Assembly: GCA_964413535.1 (NCBI GenBank)
Contig: CAYPTB010000040.1
Span: forward strand, 248,001 to 312,000
DNA from: CAYPTB01 sp964413535
Lineage (GTDB): Bacteria > Planctomycetota > UBA1135 > GCA-002686595
Length of the DNA: 64,000 nt
Direction: 5' to 3'
In this document: piece after piece, positions 1 to 8,662 of the stretch
Numbering within the stretch: the first letter of the stretch is position 1
Layout of the letters: each line of letters opens with the position of its first letter
The notes under the pieces: generated by a model
Told to the model about the DNA's origin: nothing
Seen by the model: only the letters and a program-made list of their open reading frames with translations
Databases searched by the model: none
Made by a program: the position numbers and the translations under genes

Positions 1-762
1 CGCATCCTCGTGACGGGTGATTCGCACACCGAAGGCGCCTGTCCGTTGGACGAGCGCTTCACGGCGCGCCTCCAAGCGGGGCTGCGCGAACGCACGCAGC
101 GCGAGGTGGAAGTCGTGAACGCCGCGGTAGGCGGCTTCGGCTTCTACAACTACCTGGGCGTCTTCGAGAAGTTCCTGTATCTGGAGCCGGAGCTGTTCGT
201 CGTCGTGGTCTACGGCGGGAACGACTTCCTGGATTCGCTGCTCGTTCGTCATTTCTTCGCCGGTACGCGGCGTTCGCGCTCGGACGAGGCCTACAAGGTC
301 GCGATCGAGCGCGCGATGGCGGTTTCGGAGCCCGCGATCTCGCAGGGGTTCCTGCAGCTCTTCTTCCTGAACCGCTTCCCCGCGGAGCGCGACGTCGCGC
401 TCGAGGCGGCGCAGGACGTCACGCTCGCGATCGAGCACGCCTGCCGCGAAGCCGGCGTTCGGCTGCTGGTCGTCTATCTCCCGCCGCTCGGCGACGTGCA
501 ACGCGCGCGCTACGAGCCCGTGATGTCGAACGTGGCCGAAGCGCTTGAGCTCTCGCGCGAACAGCTCGGGCTCACCGACCGCCTCGCGGACGATTGGATG
601 CGCGCGGTGACCGCTGCGGGCGTGGAGGTGCTCGACCTGCGCCCAACCTTCCGCGCAGCGAACGTCGATCTCTACTGGCACTCCGAGCACCACATCTCCA
701 CGGCCGGTCACGCGCTGGTCGCTGCGGAGCTCCTACGCGCGCTCGAGCACGGGGACGATTGA
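1..762 (+). CDS. SGNH/GDSL-family hydrolase, 5' truncated by window edge
   Basis: The reading frame is open from base 1, so the true start lies before the window. The first visible residues carry the block I nucleophile motif GDSHTEG, with the catalytic Ser in GDS. About 60 residues later comes GGND, the block III oxyanion-hole motif. Near the C-terminus, HISTAGH supplies the block V His. This set is diagnostic of SGNH hydrolases, which cleave esters or acetyl groups and often act on lipids or polysaccharides. The substrate cannot be read from the sequence, and the N-terminal anchor or signal is outside the window. The next gene is on the other strand and converges on it. Confidence 0.8.
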   Translation, partial: RILVTGDSHTEGACPLDERFTARLQAGLRERTQREVEVVNAAVGGFGFYNYLGVFEKFLYLEPELFVVVVYGGNDFLDSLLVRHFFAGTRRSRSDEAYKVAIERAMAVSEPAISQGFLQLFFLNRFPAERDVALEAAQDVTLAIEHACREAGVRLLVVYLPPLGDVQRARYEPVMSNVAEALELSREQLGLTDRLADDWMRAVTAAGVEVLDLRPTFRAANVDLYWHSEHHISTAGHALVAAELLRALEHGDD

Positions 763-783
763 GGTCCGGCTCCCGTCGCCGCC

Positions 784-981
784 TCACTCCTTGCCCGTGC
801 GCTTCTTCACGGCTTCGCGCAGGAGCCATTCGATGTGCCCGTTCAGGCTGCGCATGTCCTGTGCGGCCCACGCGCGCAGGTCCTCCATGAGCTGCGGGGA
901 GACGCGCAGCAGGAAGGGCTTGCGCTCCCGCTTCGGGCGGCTCGTTTCGTCCTCGGGCGGGCGGGTGGAAGGATCGGACAT
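784..981 (-). CDS. Small Arc-type ribbon-helix-helix protein
   Basis: This 65-residue protein has a charged N-terminal tail and then a ribbon-helix-helix core. The beta strand is KPFLLRVSP, helix 1 is PQLMEDLRAWAAQDM, and helix 2 follows RSLNGHIEWLLREAV. The NGHIEWLL stretch is typical of Arc/MetJ-fold proteins, which dimerise and bind DNA through the strand. It lies 156 bases downstream of an SPFH gene on the same strand. From memory, small Arc-like genes often accompany SPFH genes, so a functional pairing is plausible but inferred. No toxin-like partner is visible. Confidence 0.72.
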   Translation of the reverse strand: MSDPSTRPPEDETSRPKRERKPFLLRVSPQLMEDLRAWAAQDMRSLNGHIEWLLREAVKKRTGKE

Positions 982-1137
982 GGTGCACGGAGCGGAGCGC
1001 GCCGGGTCGAAGCCGGCGCGCTCCGAGCTCTTCCTAGTCGGCCGGCCGGCCTTCCACGACCGCGGCGGCGCTCGCGACGAACGAGGGGGAGTCGGCTGCG
1101 ATCGAGGATTTCATCGTCCCACCTCCCGGGGCCGAGG

Positions 1138-2097
1138 TCAGTTGTAGAGGCTTCCGGTATTGATCACCGGAGCCGGGGCCACGTGACTGCACAGGACGAC
1201 GAGCAGGTTGCCCACGAGCGTGGCTCGCCGTTCCTCGTCGAGTTCGAGGACGTGCTTCTTGCCGAGATCTTCGAGCGCTTGCTCGACCATCCCGACGGCG
1301 CCCTCCACGATCAACTTGCGGGCGGCGATGACGGCCGTCGCCTGTTGCCGCTGCAGCATGGCGGCGGCGATCTCCGGTGCGTAGGCGAGGTGCGTGATGC
1401 GCGTGTCGAGGACCTCGACGCCCGCGCGCTCGAGGCGACGTTGCACCTCGCCCTTGAGCTCGGTGGCGAGCTCTTCGGTGCTGCCGCGCAGCGATTGCTG
1501 GGCGCCATCGAGCATCGCTTCCTCGTACGGGTGCGAGCTCGCCAAGTGCCGTATGGCCGTCTCGATCTGCACGTTGACGTAGTCCTGGAAGTCCTCCACG
1601 TCGAACTTGGCCTGCGCCGTGTCGAACACCTGCCAGACCACGACGGCCCCGATCTCGATCGGGTTGCCCAAGAGGTCGTTCACCTTGATCTTGTCGCTCG
1701 CCACGTTGTGGGCCTTGAGCGAGACCTTGGGGCGCAGCGTGAACGGATTGGTCCAGTACAGACCGTTCTCGCGCACGCTCCCGCGGTAGCGGCCGAAGAG
1801 CACGAGCACGCGCGCGACGTTGGGCTCCACGATGAAGAACCCGCACCACATGGTCACCCACACGAGGCCCGACACCACGGTGAAGGCGATGTACCAACCG
1901 ATCCACGTGTCTCCGGGGAGAGCGACGGGACCCCCCGCCGCGGCGCTCGACGCGGCTTCGTCCAGCGCGTGAGCGTGGCCGACGACCCAGAATCCGAGCG
2001 CTACCAATAAGCCGGGCACGAGCAGGAGCGCGACGAGCATCCCCCAACCGGAGAGGGCGCGGAACACGACTTCGCGGGACAGTTCACGAGGGCTCAT
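1138..2097 (-). CDS. SPFH/band-7 domain membrane protein (third of three)
   Basis: This 319-residue protein has two predicted N-terminal membrane segments (about 13-38 and 65-90), followed by an SPFH domain. The domain begins near YGSVRENGLYW and includes the pattern GNPIEIGAVVVWQV, where SPFH proteins typically form their core strands. The C-terminal half is helical and rich in Glu, Arg and Gln (LQRQQATAVIAARK), as in stomatin and slipin coiled-coil regions. Such proteins build ring or cage-like scaffolds on membranes. The gene follows two other SPFH genes on the same strand after a 227-base gap and precedes the small RHH gene. Confidence 0.85.
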   Translation of the reverse strand: MSPRELSREVVFRALSGWGMLVALLLVPGLLVALGFWVVGHAHALDEAASSAAAGGPVALPGDTWIGWYIAFTVVSGLVWVTMWCGFFIVEPNVARVLVLFGRYRGSVRENGLYWTNPFTLRPKVSLKAHNVASDKIKVNDLLGNPIEIGAVVVWQVFDTAQAKFDVEDFQDYVNVQIETAIRHLASSHPYEEAMLDGAQQSLRGSTEELATELKGEVQRRLERAGVEVLDTRITHLAYAPEIAAAMLQRQQATAVIAARKLIVEGAVGMVEQALEDLGKKHVLELDEERRATLVGNLLVVLCSHVAPAPVINTGSLYN

Positions 2098-2324
2098 GTA
2101 AGGAGTTCTCCTGGACGCCCGATCGACGCTCGGGCATGGTTTCTAAGTGATATCGTCCTGATCGCAACCCAGGAAGATCCATTTCACCCGAACCCTTCGA
2201 CGAGGCGCTGGCGAGAAGCACAAGTACCTGGCCCAAAAGAGGCTACGGACACCTCCAGGGAATCGAGCCGGCGCCCCGGGCGCTTGTTTCGCGCCCGCGA
2301 AGGCCGGCCCGGCCAGGCTTCAGC

Positions 2325-3395
2325 TCACTCCGCTCCCAGGAGCAGCCGCACCATCTCTCCGATGTCGAGCACCGAGGGCACGCTCGCATCGTTCGAGTTC
2401 AGCGTGACCTCGCCGATCTGGAGGTTCTCGGCGGCCTGCATGGCGAGCAGGATCCGCCCGCCGACGGTGTCGAGAGCCTGGTTGCGCAGCTCGTTGCGCA
2501 GCGCCTCGGCGCGCGCCAGCGCGAGATCGCCGTCAGCGATCGCGGTCACGTTATCGGCGTCCGCGTTGGAGCGCGTCGTCTTCTCGTAGACCTCGGCCTC
2601 CGCGAGGATCTGCGCGACCGAGATGCCGTTGTCGGAGCGCTGATCCTGGAGGAGCTTGTCCCAAGTGGCGCGCTTCTCCTTCTCCATCGCCTCGGTCTCC
2701 TTGCTGATGACGCCCGTGACCTGCTGCTGCTTCTCGACCAGCTCGAGGGCGCGCGCGAGCAGCGCCTTCTGCCGCGTGAGCTGCTTCTGCTGGAGCTTGA
2801 CCTCGTACTGGTCGGGGAAGCGCACGGCGCGGATCAGGATGTCGAGCGGCTCCACGTGGAACGGCGACATGGCCTGCGCGAGGATGGGCAGCGTCTCCTT
2901 CGCGCGCGCGATGTGCTTCTCCGTGCTCGTGAAGTCCTCGGAACCGAGTTGGGCGAGCTCCTCGCGCAGCACGCTCTCGACCGTCGACGTGACGCGGTCG
3001 CGATACGAGTCGCGGTAGCCGTCCGCGATGATCTGGTGTCCCTCTCCCGGACGGATGCGGTAGGTCACGGTGACGTCGACGTAAGCTTGGTTGTTGTCCT
3101 TCGTGCGGATGTCCAGGTTGGGACGTTGCGTGGGCGAGTACTTCTCGTCGGTCTGGGAGAAGGACAGGAAGTGGGTCCGCTTGTCGAGGAAGATCCAGCG
3201 GTGGTAGCCGGTGATCCCGACGCGGAAACCGGCGTCGTAATCGTGCTCGACGACGCCGCCTCCCCACTGCGCGATCTTCACGCCGATGGTCGCCGGCGGA
3301 ACGCGCTCGAAGAACAGGGCGATCACGAACACGGCCAGGAGGCCGAGGGAAACGATCGCGATGAACAGACGCGGTGCGTTCTTCATGTCCTTCAC
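2325..3395 (-). CDS. SPFH/band-7 (prohibitin/HflK-C-like) protein (second of three)
   Basis: This 356-residue protein has one N-terminal membrane anchor (about 9-28) followed by an SPFH domain. That domain includes PPATIGVKIAQWGGG and a DVTVTYRIRPGEG strand region. A long helical segment from about 185 to 300 holds QLTRQKALLARALELVEKQQ-type heptads, suggesting coiled-coil assembly. Its start codon overlaps the stop of the preceding SPFH gene (ATGA, 3392-3395). The two are therefore probably translationally coupled and form a hetero-oligomer, as HflK and HflC do. No HflB/FtsH gene is in the window to confirm the HflKC analogy. Confidence 0.85.
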   Translation of the reverse strand: MKDMKNAPRLFIAIVSLGLLAVFVIALFFERVPPATIGVKIAQWGGGVVEHDYDAGFRVGITGYHRWIFLDKRTHFLSFSQTDEKYSPTQRPNLDIRTKDNNQAYVDVTVTYRIRPGEGHQIIADGYRDSYRDRVTSTVESVLREELAQLGSEDFTSTEKHIARAKETLPILAQAMSPFHVEPLDILIRAVRFPDQYEVKLQQKQLTRQKALLARALELVEKQQQVTGVISKETEAMEKEKRATWDKLLQDQRSDNGISVAQILAEAEVYEKTTRSNADADNVTAIADGDLALARAEALRNELRNQALDTVGGRILLAMQAAENLQIGEVTLNSNDASVPSVLDIGEMVRLLLGAE

Positions 3396-4582
3396 CGACT
3401 CCCTTCGCCCGTCAACGTTGCTTCCTGCACCCTGGGCCCGGCCGCCGGCGCCGTCTCCACGTGCTCGAGTCTCAACGGCGACGCGTCACGGCTGTAGGGC
3501 AAGAGCGTGAAGCGGATGTTCGCGAGCTTGCGGACGAGGGCTTCGCGCACGACCACCTCGCCGCGTTGTTCGAGCGCCTGGGCCTGCGCCAGGAGACCCT
3601 CGGCCTCCTTCGTGTACTTCTCCGTGAGTCCCCGCGCCTCGGCGGTCAATTGCGCCTTCTGGGCTTCCCCTTGCGCCCGGCGCTCCACGGCGTAGGCGTC
3701 CGCCGCCTTCTTGATCCGGATGGCGTCGCGCTCGGCCTCGAGGCGCAGGCGTTCGAGATCGCCGCGCAAGCTGCTCATCTCGATCTCCTTCTCCTTCTCG
3801 ACCTGGGCCAGGCTCTGCTCGCGCTCGCGCACGAGCTGATCCTCCATCGCGATCAGCCGCTCGACGTCCTGGTCTGCGACCTTGCGGTCCTCGATCGCTT
3901 GCTCGTAGACGTCGTCGAAGCGCGGCTTGGGCGTCACGATCTGGAGGATCTCGATGCCGTGCGGCCGCAGGAGCTCGTTCAACCGGCGCGTGCTGTCGTC
4001 GCGCGCCGCGCCGTACGTCGTCGGATTCGCGACCTCCTCGGAGGAGTAGCGGCCGAACTCGTCGCGCAGGATCGCGCGCGCATAGGCCTTGACCCAGCGC
4101 CCCTTGAACGCGTCACCCGGTCCGGAGTCGTCGAGCACCAAATCGGCGCCACTCGGAATCAAGAGATATTGGATCTCGAGCGTGTCGAAGCGGAAGTTCG
4201 AGCCGTCGGCGGCGCGCACGGAGAGGTGCGGGACGTGGCTGTCGTCCACGTCGCGATTGCCCTCCATCAGGAACTTCTGCGGGCTCTTGTCGAACCGGAA
4301 GACCTCCTCGATGAACGGCAGGTAGATCTTGTAGCCGGGCGTCGAGATGACCTCGTAGTCGTGCGTGAGGTAGTTCACCTTCACGGCGACCTCGTCGTCG
4401 GCGACCGGGACGATGCCGAGCTTGCCCGAGACCCCCATCATGAGCGCGACGAGCACGATCAAGACCGCGACGGCTCCCGCGGCGACCCCCAGGTGGGAAC
4501 GATGGCCCGCGGAGCTCTTGGTCCGCTTCTTGGGCGGCCAGCCCTCGGGAGGGATCGGATCGACGTCGATCGTCTTCTTCAT
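3392..4582 (-). CDS. SPFH/band-7 domain protein (first of three)
   Basis: This 396-residue protein has a cytoplasmic N-terminal stretch rich in Pro and Lys, one membrane segment (about 31-53) and an SPFH domain. The domain contains DDEVAVKVNYLTHDYEV and a long helical region of alternating Glu, Arg and Gln (about 240-350). The helical part resembles flotillin/prohibitin coiled coils. It is the first gene of the SPFH set on the minus strand, and its stop overlaps the start of the next gene by four bases. A membrane-scaffold role is known for the family; the specific role here is unknown. Confidence 0.85.
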   Translation of the reverse strand: MKKTIDVDPIPPEGWPPKKRTKSSAGHRSHLGVAAGAVAVLIVLVALMMGVSGKLGIVPVADDEVAVKVNYLTHDYEVISTPGYKIYLPFIEEVFRFDKSPQKFLMEGNRDVDDSHVPHLSVRAADGSNFRFDTLEIQYLLIPSGADLVLDDSGPGDAFKGRWVKAYARAILRDEFGRYSSEEVANPTTYGAARDDSTRRLNELLRPHGIEILQIVTPKPRFDDVYEQAIEDRKVADQDVERLIAMEDQLVREREQSLAQVEKEKEIEMSSLRGDLERLRLEAERDAIRIKKAADAYAVERRAQGEAQKAQLTAEARGLTEKYTKEAEGLLAQAQALEQRGEVVVREALVRKLANIRFTLLPYSRDASPLRLEHVETAPAAGPRVQEATLTGEGSR

Positions 4583-4739
4583 GGTGGTCTCTCCTGGATC
4601 CTGACCGCGCTCTCGCCGGACGGAGTCACGCCCCGTCTCGTCCGGCTCGCCGAGAGATCCTACGGCTCCCTGTCGCAGAAGCGATCACCGCGGTTCGGCG
4701 ACGCTCCCACGACGGCGGCCCCGGGCTCGACGTGCGGCG

Positions 4740-5531
4740 TCAGCAGCGCTCGAAGATCGGGTCGCGAATCGGCGCCCAGATCCGCCCCTCCGAACGATCG
4801 AGCTCCCGTCGCCGGCGCTCGAGGCGCCCGAAGTCGTCTGCGAAGCGCTGCATGCACGCTGCGGAGACGGCCGCGTCGAAAGCGTCCTCGGAGCTCGCGG
4901 CGAGATCGAGCAGAGCCGGGGCTTCGCGCGCGAGACGCGTCTGCAGGTAGAGCGCGCGAGCCAACTCGCTCGATTTGTTGACCGCCCCGGTCAAGTAGCG
5001 CGGGTAGATCTCGACGACCATCGGCAGACGCGGGCGGTCGAACGGCCAGATCGAGAACCCGGCGTCCTGCAGTAGCGCGAGGTACGGCATGCCGCGCAGC
5101 GAACCGGTGCCGACCGATCCGGCGCCTCCGATCTGGAAGATCGACTTCGGCCCCACCCCGCGCACGCGCGTCACGTCGCTCTCGGTCAGCCTCCACGGGC
5201 TCCGGCCGTCCGTCGCCGGGGTGCGCGGGCAGCCGGGTCTGCCCCAGAACGGCGCCGGTGACTGGTCGAGCCACCCTTCGCCCACGCGAGCGACGAGCTC
5301 CCACAGCTCGCGCGCGCGGGTGAGCCCGCGCTCGTCGAGGAACCACTTCGGGAAGGAGAACGCGAAATCGAGGCCGACGACGAGCTCCGGCTCGCGCTCG
5401 GCGCATTCGACGAGGTGTTGCACGACTTCGTCCCGATCACGGCCGCGCTCGACCCGGACGAGGCCGTTCTCGCCCGACTCCGCGAGCCACATGCGCCGGC
5501 GAGCCGAGACCTGGTCGCCCGACCAGTCCAC
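4740..5531 (-). CDS. DUF429-like protein, start uncertain
   Basis: The frame encodes about 264 residues beginning IAVDWSGDQ-like, with VGLDFAFSFP about 50 residues in. It also contains a conserved-looking region RGVGPKSIFQIGGAGSVG and VEIYPRYLTG. Acidic residues at the ends of the first strands (AVDWSG, GLDFAFS) recall the RNase H-like fold proposed for DUF429; the biochemical function of that family is not established. The coordinates use an in-frame GTG at 5531. The conserved first strand starts three or more codons upstream, where I find no ATG, GTG or TTG in frame, so the real start may be CTG or another rare codon. It sits just downstream of korB. Confidence 0.6.
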   Translation of the reverse strand: MDWSGDQVSARRRMWLAESGENGLVRVERGRDRDEVVQHLVECAEREPELVVGLDFAFSFPKWFLDERGLTRARELWELVARVGEGWLDQSPAPFWGRPGCPRTPATDGRSPWRLTESDVTRVRGVGPKSIFQIGGAGSVGTGSLRGMPYLALLQDAGFSIWPFDRPRLPMVVEIYPRYLTGAVNKSSELARALYLQTRLAREAPALLDLAASSEDAFDAAVSAACMQRFADDFGRLERRRRELDRSEGRIWAPIRDPIFERC

Positions 5532-5578
5532 GGCGATGCAGACGCGCGCACGCGTTGAAGTTCTGGTCCCGGCGGACG

Positions 5579-6580
5579 TCAGTGCACTTCCCAGGTATCG
5601 CCCGTGTAGATCAGGTCGGCGAGCTTGCCGCGCCCCTTCTTCTTGGTCGTCTCCGCGACCTGAGCACGGACGGATTCCTCGAAGACGGGCAGCTCGACCC
5701 GGCGCAGGAGCCCGATCGGGTTCGGCATGCTCGGATCGTCGTCGAGCTGCGCCATCAGGTAGGCCTTGGCCGGCGACATCTCGGTCGGATCCCACACGTC
5801 CGCTTCGGCCGCCGGCACGCGCTCGACGTGGAATTCGCGCAGGCGCAGGCCCTTGTCGCCGTTCTCGCCGTAGACCATCGGCTGGCCGGGCTGGAGGTCG
5901 ATCGTCTTCTCCTTGCGGACCTTCTTGTCGTAGACCTCGTCGAACGCGGCGTCGTTGAAGATCACGCAGTTCTGGTAGACCTCGACGAAGGCCGTGCCCT
6001 TGTGCGCGGCGGCCTGGTGGATCGTCTGCGTCATGTGCTTGACGTCGTTGTCGAGCGTGCGCGCGACGAACGTCGCGCCGGCGCCGAGCACGAGGCCGAG
6101 CGGGTTGAAGGGCCGGTCGACCGAGCCGTAGGGCGTCGACTTCGAGCGCTGCCCCACGGGCGACGTCGGCGAGTACTGCCCCTTGGTCAACCCGTAGATC
6201 TCGTTGTTGAACAGGAGGATCTTCACGTTCACGTTGCGCCGCAGCACGTGGATCAAGTGGTTCCCGCCGATGGAGAAGCCGTCGCCGTCGCCCGTCGCGA
6301 GCCACACCGAGAGCTCGGGATTCGCGGTGCGGATGCCCGTCGCGAAGGCCGGCGCGCGGCCGTGGATCGTGTGGAAGCCGTAGGAGTCGACGTAGTACGG
6401 GAAGCGGCTGCTGCAGCCGATCCCCGAGACCCACACGAACTTCTCCTTGGCGATCCCGAGGTCGGCGAGCGCGCCGTAGGCGGCGTTCAGGATGGCGTAG
6501 TCGCCGCACCCCGGACACCAGCGCACCTCTTGGTCGGACTTCAGGTCCTTCTTCGTGAGCTTGATTTGGCTCTGGATCAT
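5579..6580 (-). CDS. korB: 2-oxoacid:ferredoxin oxidoreductase, beta subunit
   Basis: This 333-residue protein carries CPGCGDYAI at residues 22-30, the N-terminal signature of KorB/PorB-type subunits. It also has a thiamine diphosphate motif, GDGDGFSIGGNH (from residue 97), closing with NNEIYG near 125. The pair oxidatively decarboxylates a 2-oxoacid (2-oxoglutarate in most members of this subfamily) to the acyl-CoA while reducing ferredoxin. The start lies one base after the korA stop, so the two genes form an operon. The length matches the family. Confidence 0.93.
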   Translation of the reverse strand: MIQSQIKLTKKDLKSDQEVRWCPGCGDYAILNAAYGALADLGIAKEKFVWVSGIGCSSRFPYYVDSYGFHTIHGRAPAFATGIRTANPELSVWLATGDGDGFSIGGNHLIHVLRRNVNVKILLFNNEIYGLTKGQYSPTSPVGQRSKSTPYGSVDRPFNPLGLVLGAGATFVARTLDNDVKHMTQTIHQAAAHKGTAFVEVYQNCVIFNDAAFDEVYDKKVRKEKTIDLQPGQPMVYGENGDKGLRLREFHVERVPAAEADVWDPTEMSPAKAYLMAQLDDDPSMPNPIGLLRRVELPVFEESVRAQVAETTKKKGRGKLADLIYTGDTWEVH

Positions 6581-6581
6581 C

Positions 6582-8435
6582 TCAGCTCTCCAGGATGCCG
6601 AGGATCTTCGCGTAGATCTCGTGGGTCGTGAACGGCTTGCCCTGAACCTTCGGATAGCTGTGGAACGCGTGGTTCTGGTACTCGCTCCTGAGCAGGCGCG
6701 CGACCTGGCCCATGTTGCACTCGGGCACCAGCACGGCCTTGTAGCGACTGAAGATCGCGTCGAGCCCGTGCGGCAACGGCCACATGTGGCGGAGGTGCAT
6801 GCGCGCGACGCTCTTTCCCTCCGCGAGCACGCGCTCGACGGCTCCCGTGATCGGGCCCAGGGTCGAGCCCCAACCGCACACGAGCAGATCTCCCGACTCG
6901 TCCCCGAAGACCGTCGGCGTCGGGATCGAGTCGCGCACGGCCATGATCTTGTTGAGGCGCAGGTTGGTCATGAGCTCGTGGTTGTGCGGGTCGTAGCTGA
7001 TGTTCCCCGTCAGGTGCTCCTTCTCGAGTCCGCCGATGCGGTGCTCGAGTCCCGGCGTCCCGGGCTTCACCCACGGCCGCGCGCCCTTCTCGTCGCGCGC
7101 ATAGGGCTGGAAGTCCACCGGGTCGGTGCGGAACTTCACCTCGAACGGCTCGAGCTCTTCGAGCTTCGGGAGCCTCCAGGGCTCCGAACCGTTCGCGAGG
7201 TAGTTGTCGGAGAGCAGGATGACCGGCGTCATGTACTGCACGGCGATCCGCACCGCCTCGATGGCCATCGCGAAGCAGTCGGAGGGCGTGGAGGCCGCGA
7301 GGACCGGCAGCGGCGCCTCGGAATTGCGCCCGAAGATGCACTGGAGCAGATCGGCTTGCTCGACCTTGGTGGGCATGCCGGTCGACGGGCCCGCGCGCTG
7401 CACGTCGATGATGACGAGCGGGAGCTCGGTCGACACAGCGAGGCCCATCGCCTCGGTCTTGAGCGCCATCCCCGGACCCGAGGTCGCGGTCACGCCGAGG
7501 TATCCGGCGTACGACGCGCCGAGGGCCGCGCAGATGGCCGCGATCTCGTCCTCGGCCTGCATGGTGACGACGCCGAAGTGCTTGTAGGAGGAGAGCTGGT
7601 GGAGGATGTCCGAGGCCGGCGTGATCGGGTAGGCGCCGAGGAACAGATCGAGTCCGGCGAGCTCGCTGCCCGCGACGAGCCCCAGGCACAACGCCGGGTT
7701 GCCCATGATGTTGCGGTAGGTGCCGGGCGCGAGCGTCGTGCACGCCGCGACCTCGTAACGGCCCTGGAACATCTCGTGGATGTCGCCCGAGTTGTATCCG
7801 GCTTGCAGCGCCCGCTGGTTGGCGTCGACGAGTTCCGGCTGCTTGGCGAACTTCGTCGACAGCCAGTTCATCGTGGGACCGAGCGGCCGGCTGTAGAGCC
7901 AGTACATGAGCCCGAGCGTCCAGAAGTTCTTGCAGCGCTGCACGTCCTTCGCGGAGAGCCCCGAGCCCTCCAGGGCACGGCGCACGCGGTCGTTGATGTC
8001 GATGTCGATGACCCGGAAGCCCTCGAGGGTCCCGTCCGTCATCGGATTCGACCCGAGCCGCGCCTTCTTCAGGTCGGTCTCCTTGAAGCTGCCCGAGTTG
8101 ACGATCACGATGCCGCCCTGCTTCAGATCGCCCAGGTTCACGACCAGGGCCGCCGGGTTCATGGCGACCAGCACGTCCGGCGCGTCGCCGGGCGTGTGGA
8201 TGTCGCGCGAGCTGAACTGGATCTGGAAGCCCGACACGCCCGGACGCGTCCCGGCGGGAGCGCGGATCTCCGCCGGGAAGTCAGGTAGGGTCGCGAGGTC
8301 GTTGCCGACCACGGCAGCCGTGTCGGTGAACTGATTGCCCGTGATCTGCATCCCGTCGCCGGAGTCTCCGGCAAAGCGGATCACGACCCGCTCCTGCTGT
8401 TGCAGGGGCAGCTCGGTACCGGTTTCTCGAGTCAT
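6582..8435 (-). CDS. korA: 2-oxoacid:acceptor oxidoreductase, fused gamma-alpha subunit
   Basis: This 617-residue protein combines two domains. Residues 16-200 form the gamma domain (RFAGDSGDGMQITGNQF, PAEIRAPAGT). From about 243 runs the alpha, pyrimidine-binding part (YPITPASDILHQL at 269-281). This gamma-alpha fusion is the usual KorA layout and works with KorB. I chose the ATG at 8435 because the homologous region begins 15 codons later and a GGGAG sequence lies just upstream. A longer frame to 8540 adds a sequence with no family resemblance. The 227 bases to the divergent FIST gene must hold promoters for both. Confidence 0.93.
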   Translation of the reverse strand: MTRETGTELPLQQQERVVIRFAGDSGDGMQITGNQFTDTAAVVGNDLATLPDFPAEIRAPAGTRPGVSGFQIQFSSRDIHTPGDAPDVLVAMNPAALVVNLGDLKQGGIVIVNSGSFKETDLKKARLGSNPMTDGTLEGFRVIDIDINDRVRRALEGSGLSAKDVQRCKNFWTLGLMYWLYSRPLGPTMNWLSTKFAKQPELVDANQRALQAGYNSGDIHEMFQGRYEVAACTTLAPGTYRNIMGNPALCLGLVAGSELAGLDLFLGAYPITPASDILHQLSSYKHFGVVTMQAEDEIAAICAALGASYAGYLGVTATSGPGMALKTEAMGLAVSTELPLVIIDVQRAGPSTGMPTKVEQADLLQCIFGRNSEAPLPVLAASTPSDCFAMAIEAVRIAVQYMTPVILLSDNYLANGSEPWRLPKLEELEPFEVKFRTDPVDFQPYARDEKGARPWVKPGTPGLEHRIGGLEKEHLTGNISYDPHNHELMTNLRLNKIMAVRDSIPTPTVFGDESGDLLVCGWGSTLGPITGAVERVLAEGKSVARMHLRHMWPLPHGLDAIFSRYKAVLVPECNMGQVARLLRSEYQNHAFHSYPKVQGKPFTTHEIYAKILGILES

Positions 8436-8662
8436 GGAGGCTCCCGTAGTCGCGAGGTTCGGGCCCGTTTCATTCAGCGGAGGGTCGCGGATCCCCGCCG
8501 TTGCCCGCCGCGCGAGCCTACTCGTGCAAGATATTGCCACGGGGCGGCGCGTTGCGCACCTCCGGGCGATCGAGTCCGTATCTTATGGGCGCACCCGAGA
8601 GCACCCACCAGTGCCTCGCGGGCGCGCTTGCGCGCGTCCCGGAGACCTCCTCGGCCCAACAC

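Noticed and set aside
3374..4981. Long plus-strand open frame of 535 codons over the first SPFH gene
   Set aside because: It lies opposite a clear SPFH gene, has no recognisable domain, and its Arg/Val/Leu-rich composition is that of an antisense shadow in high-GC DNA.
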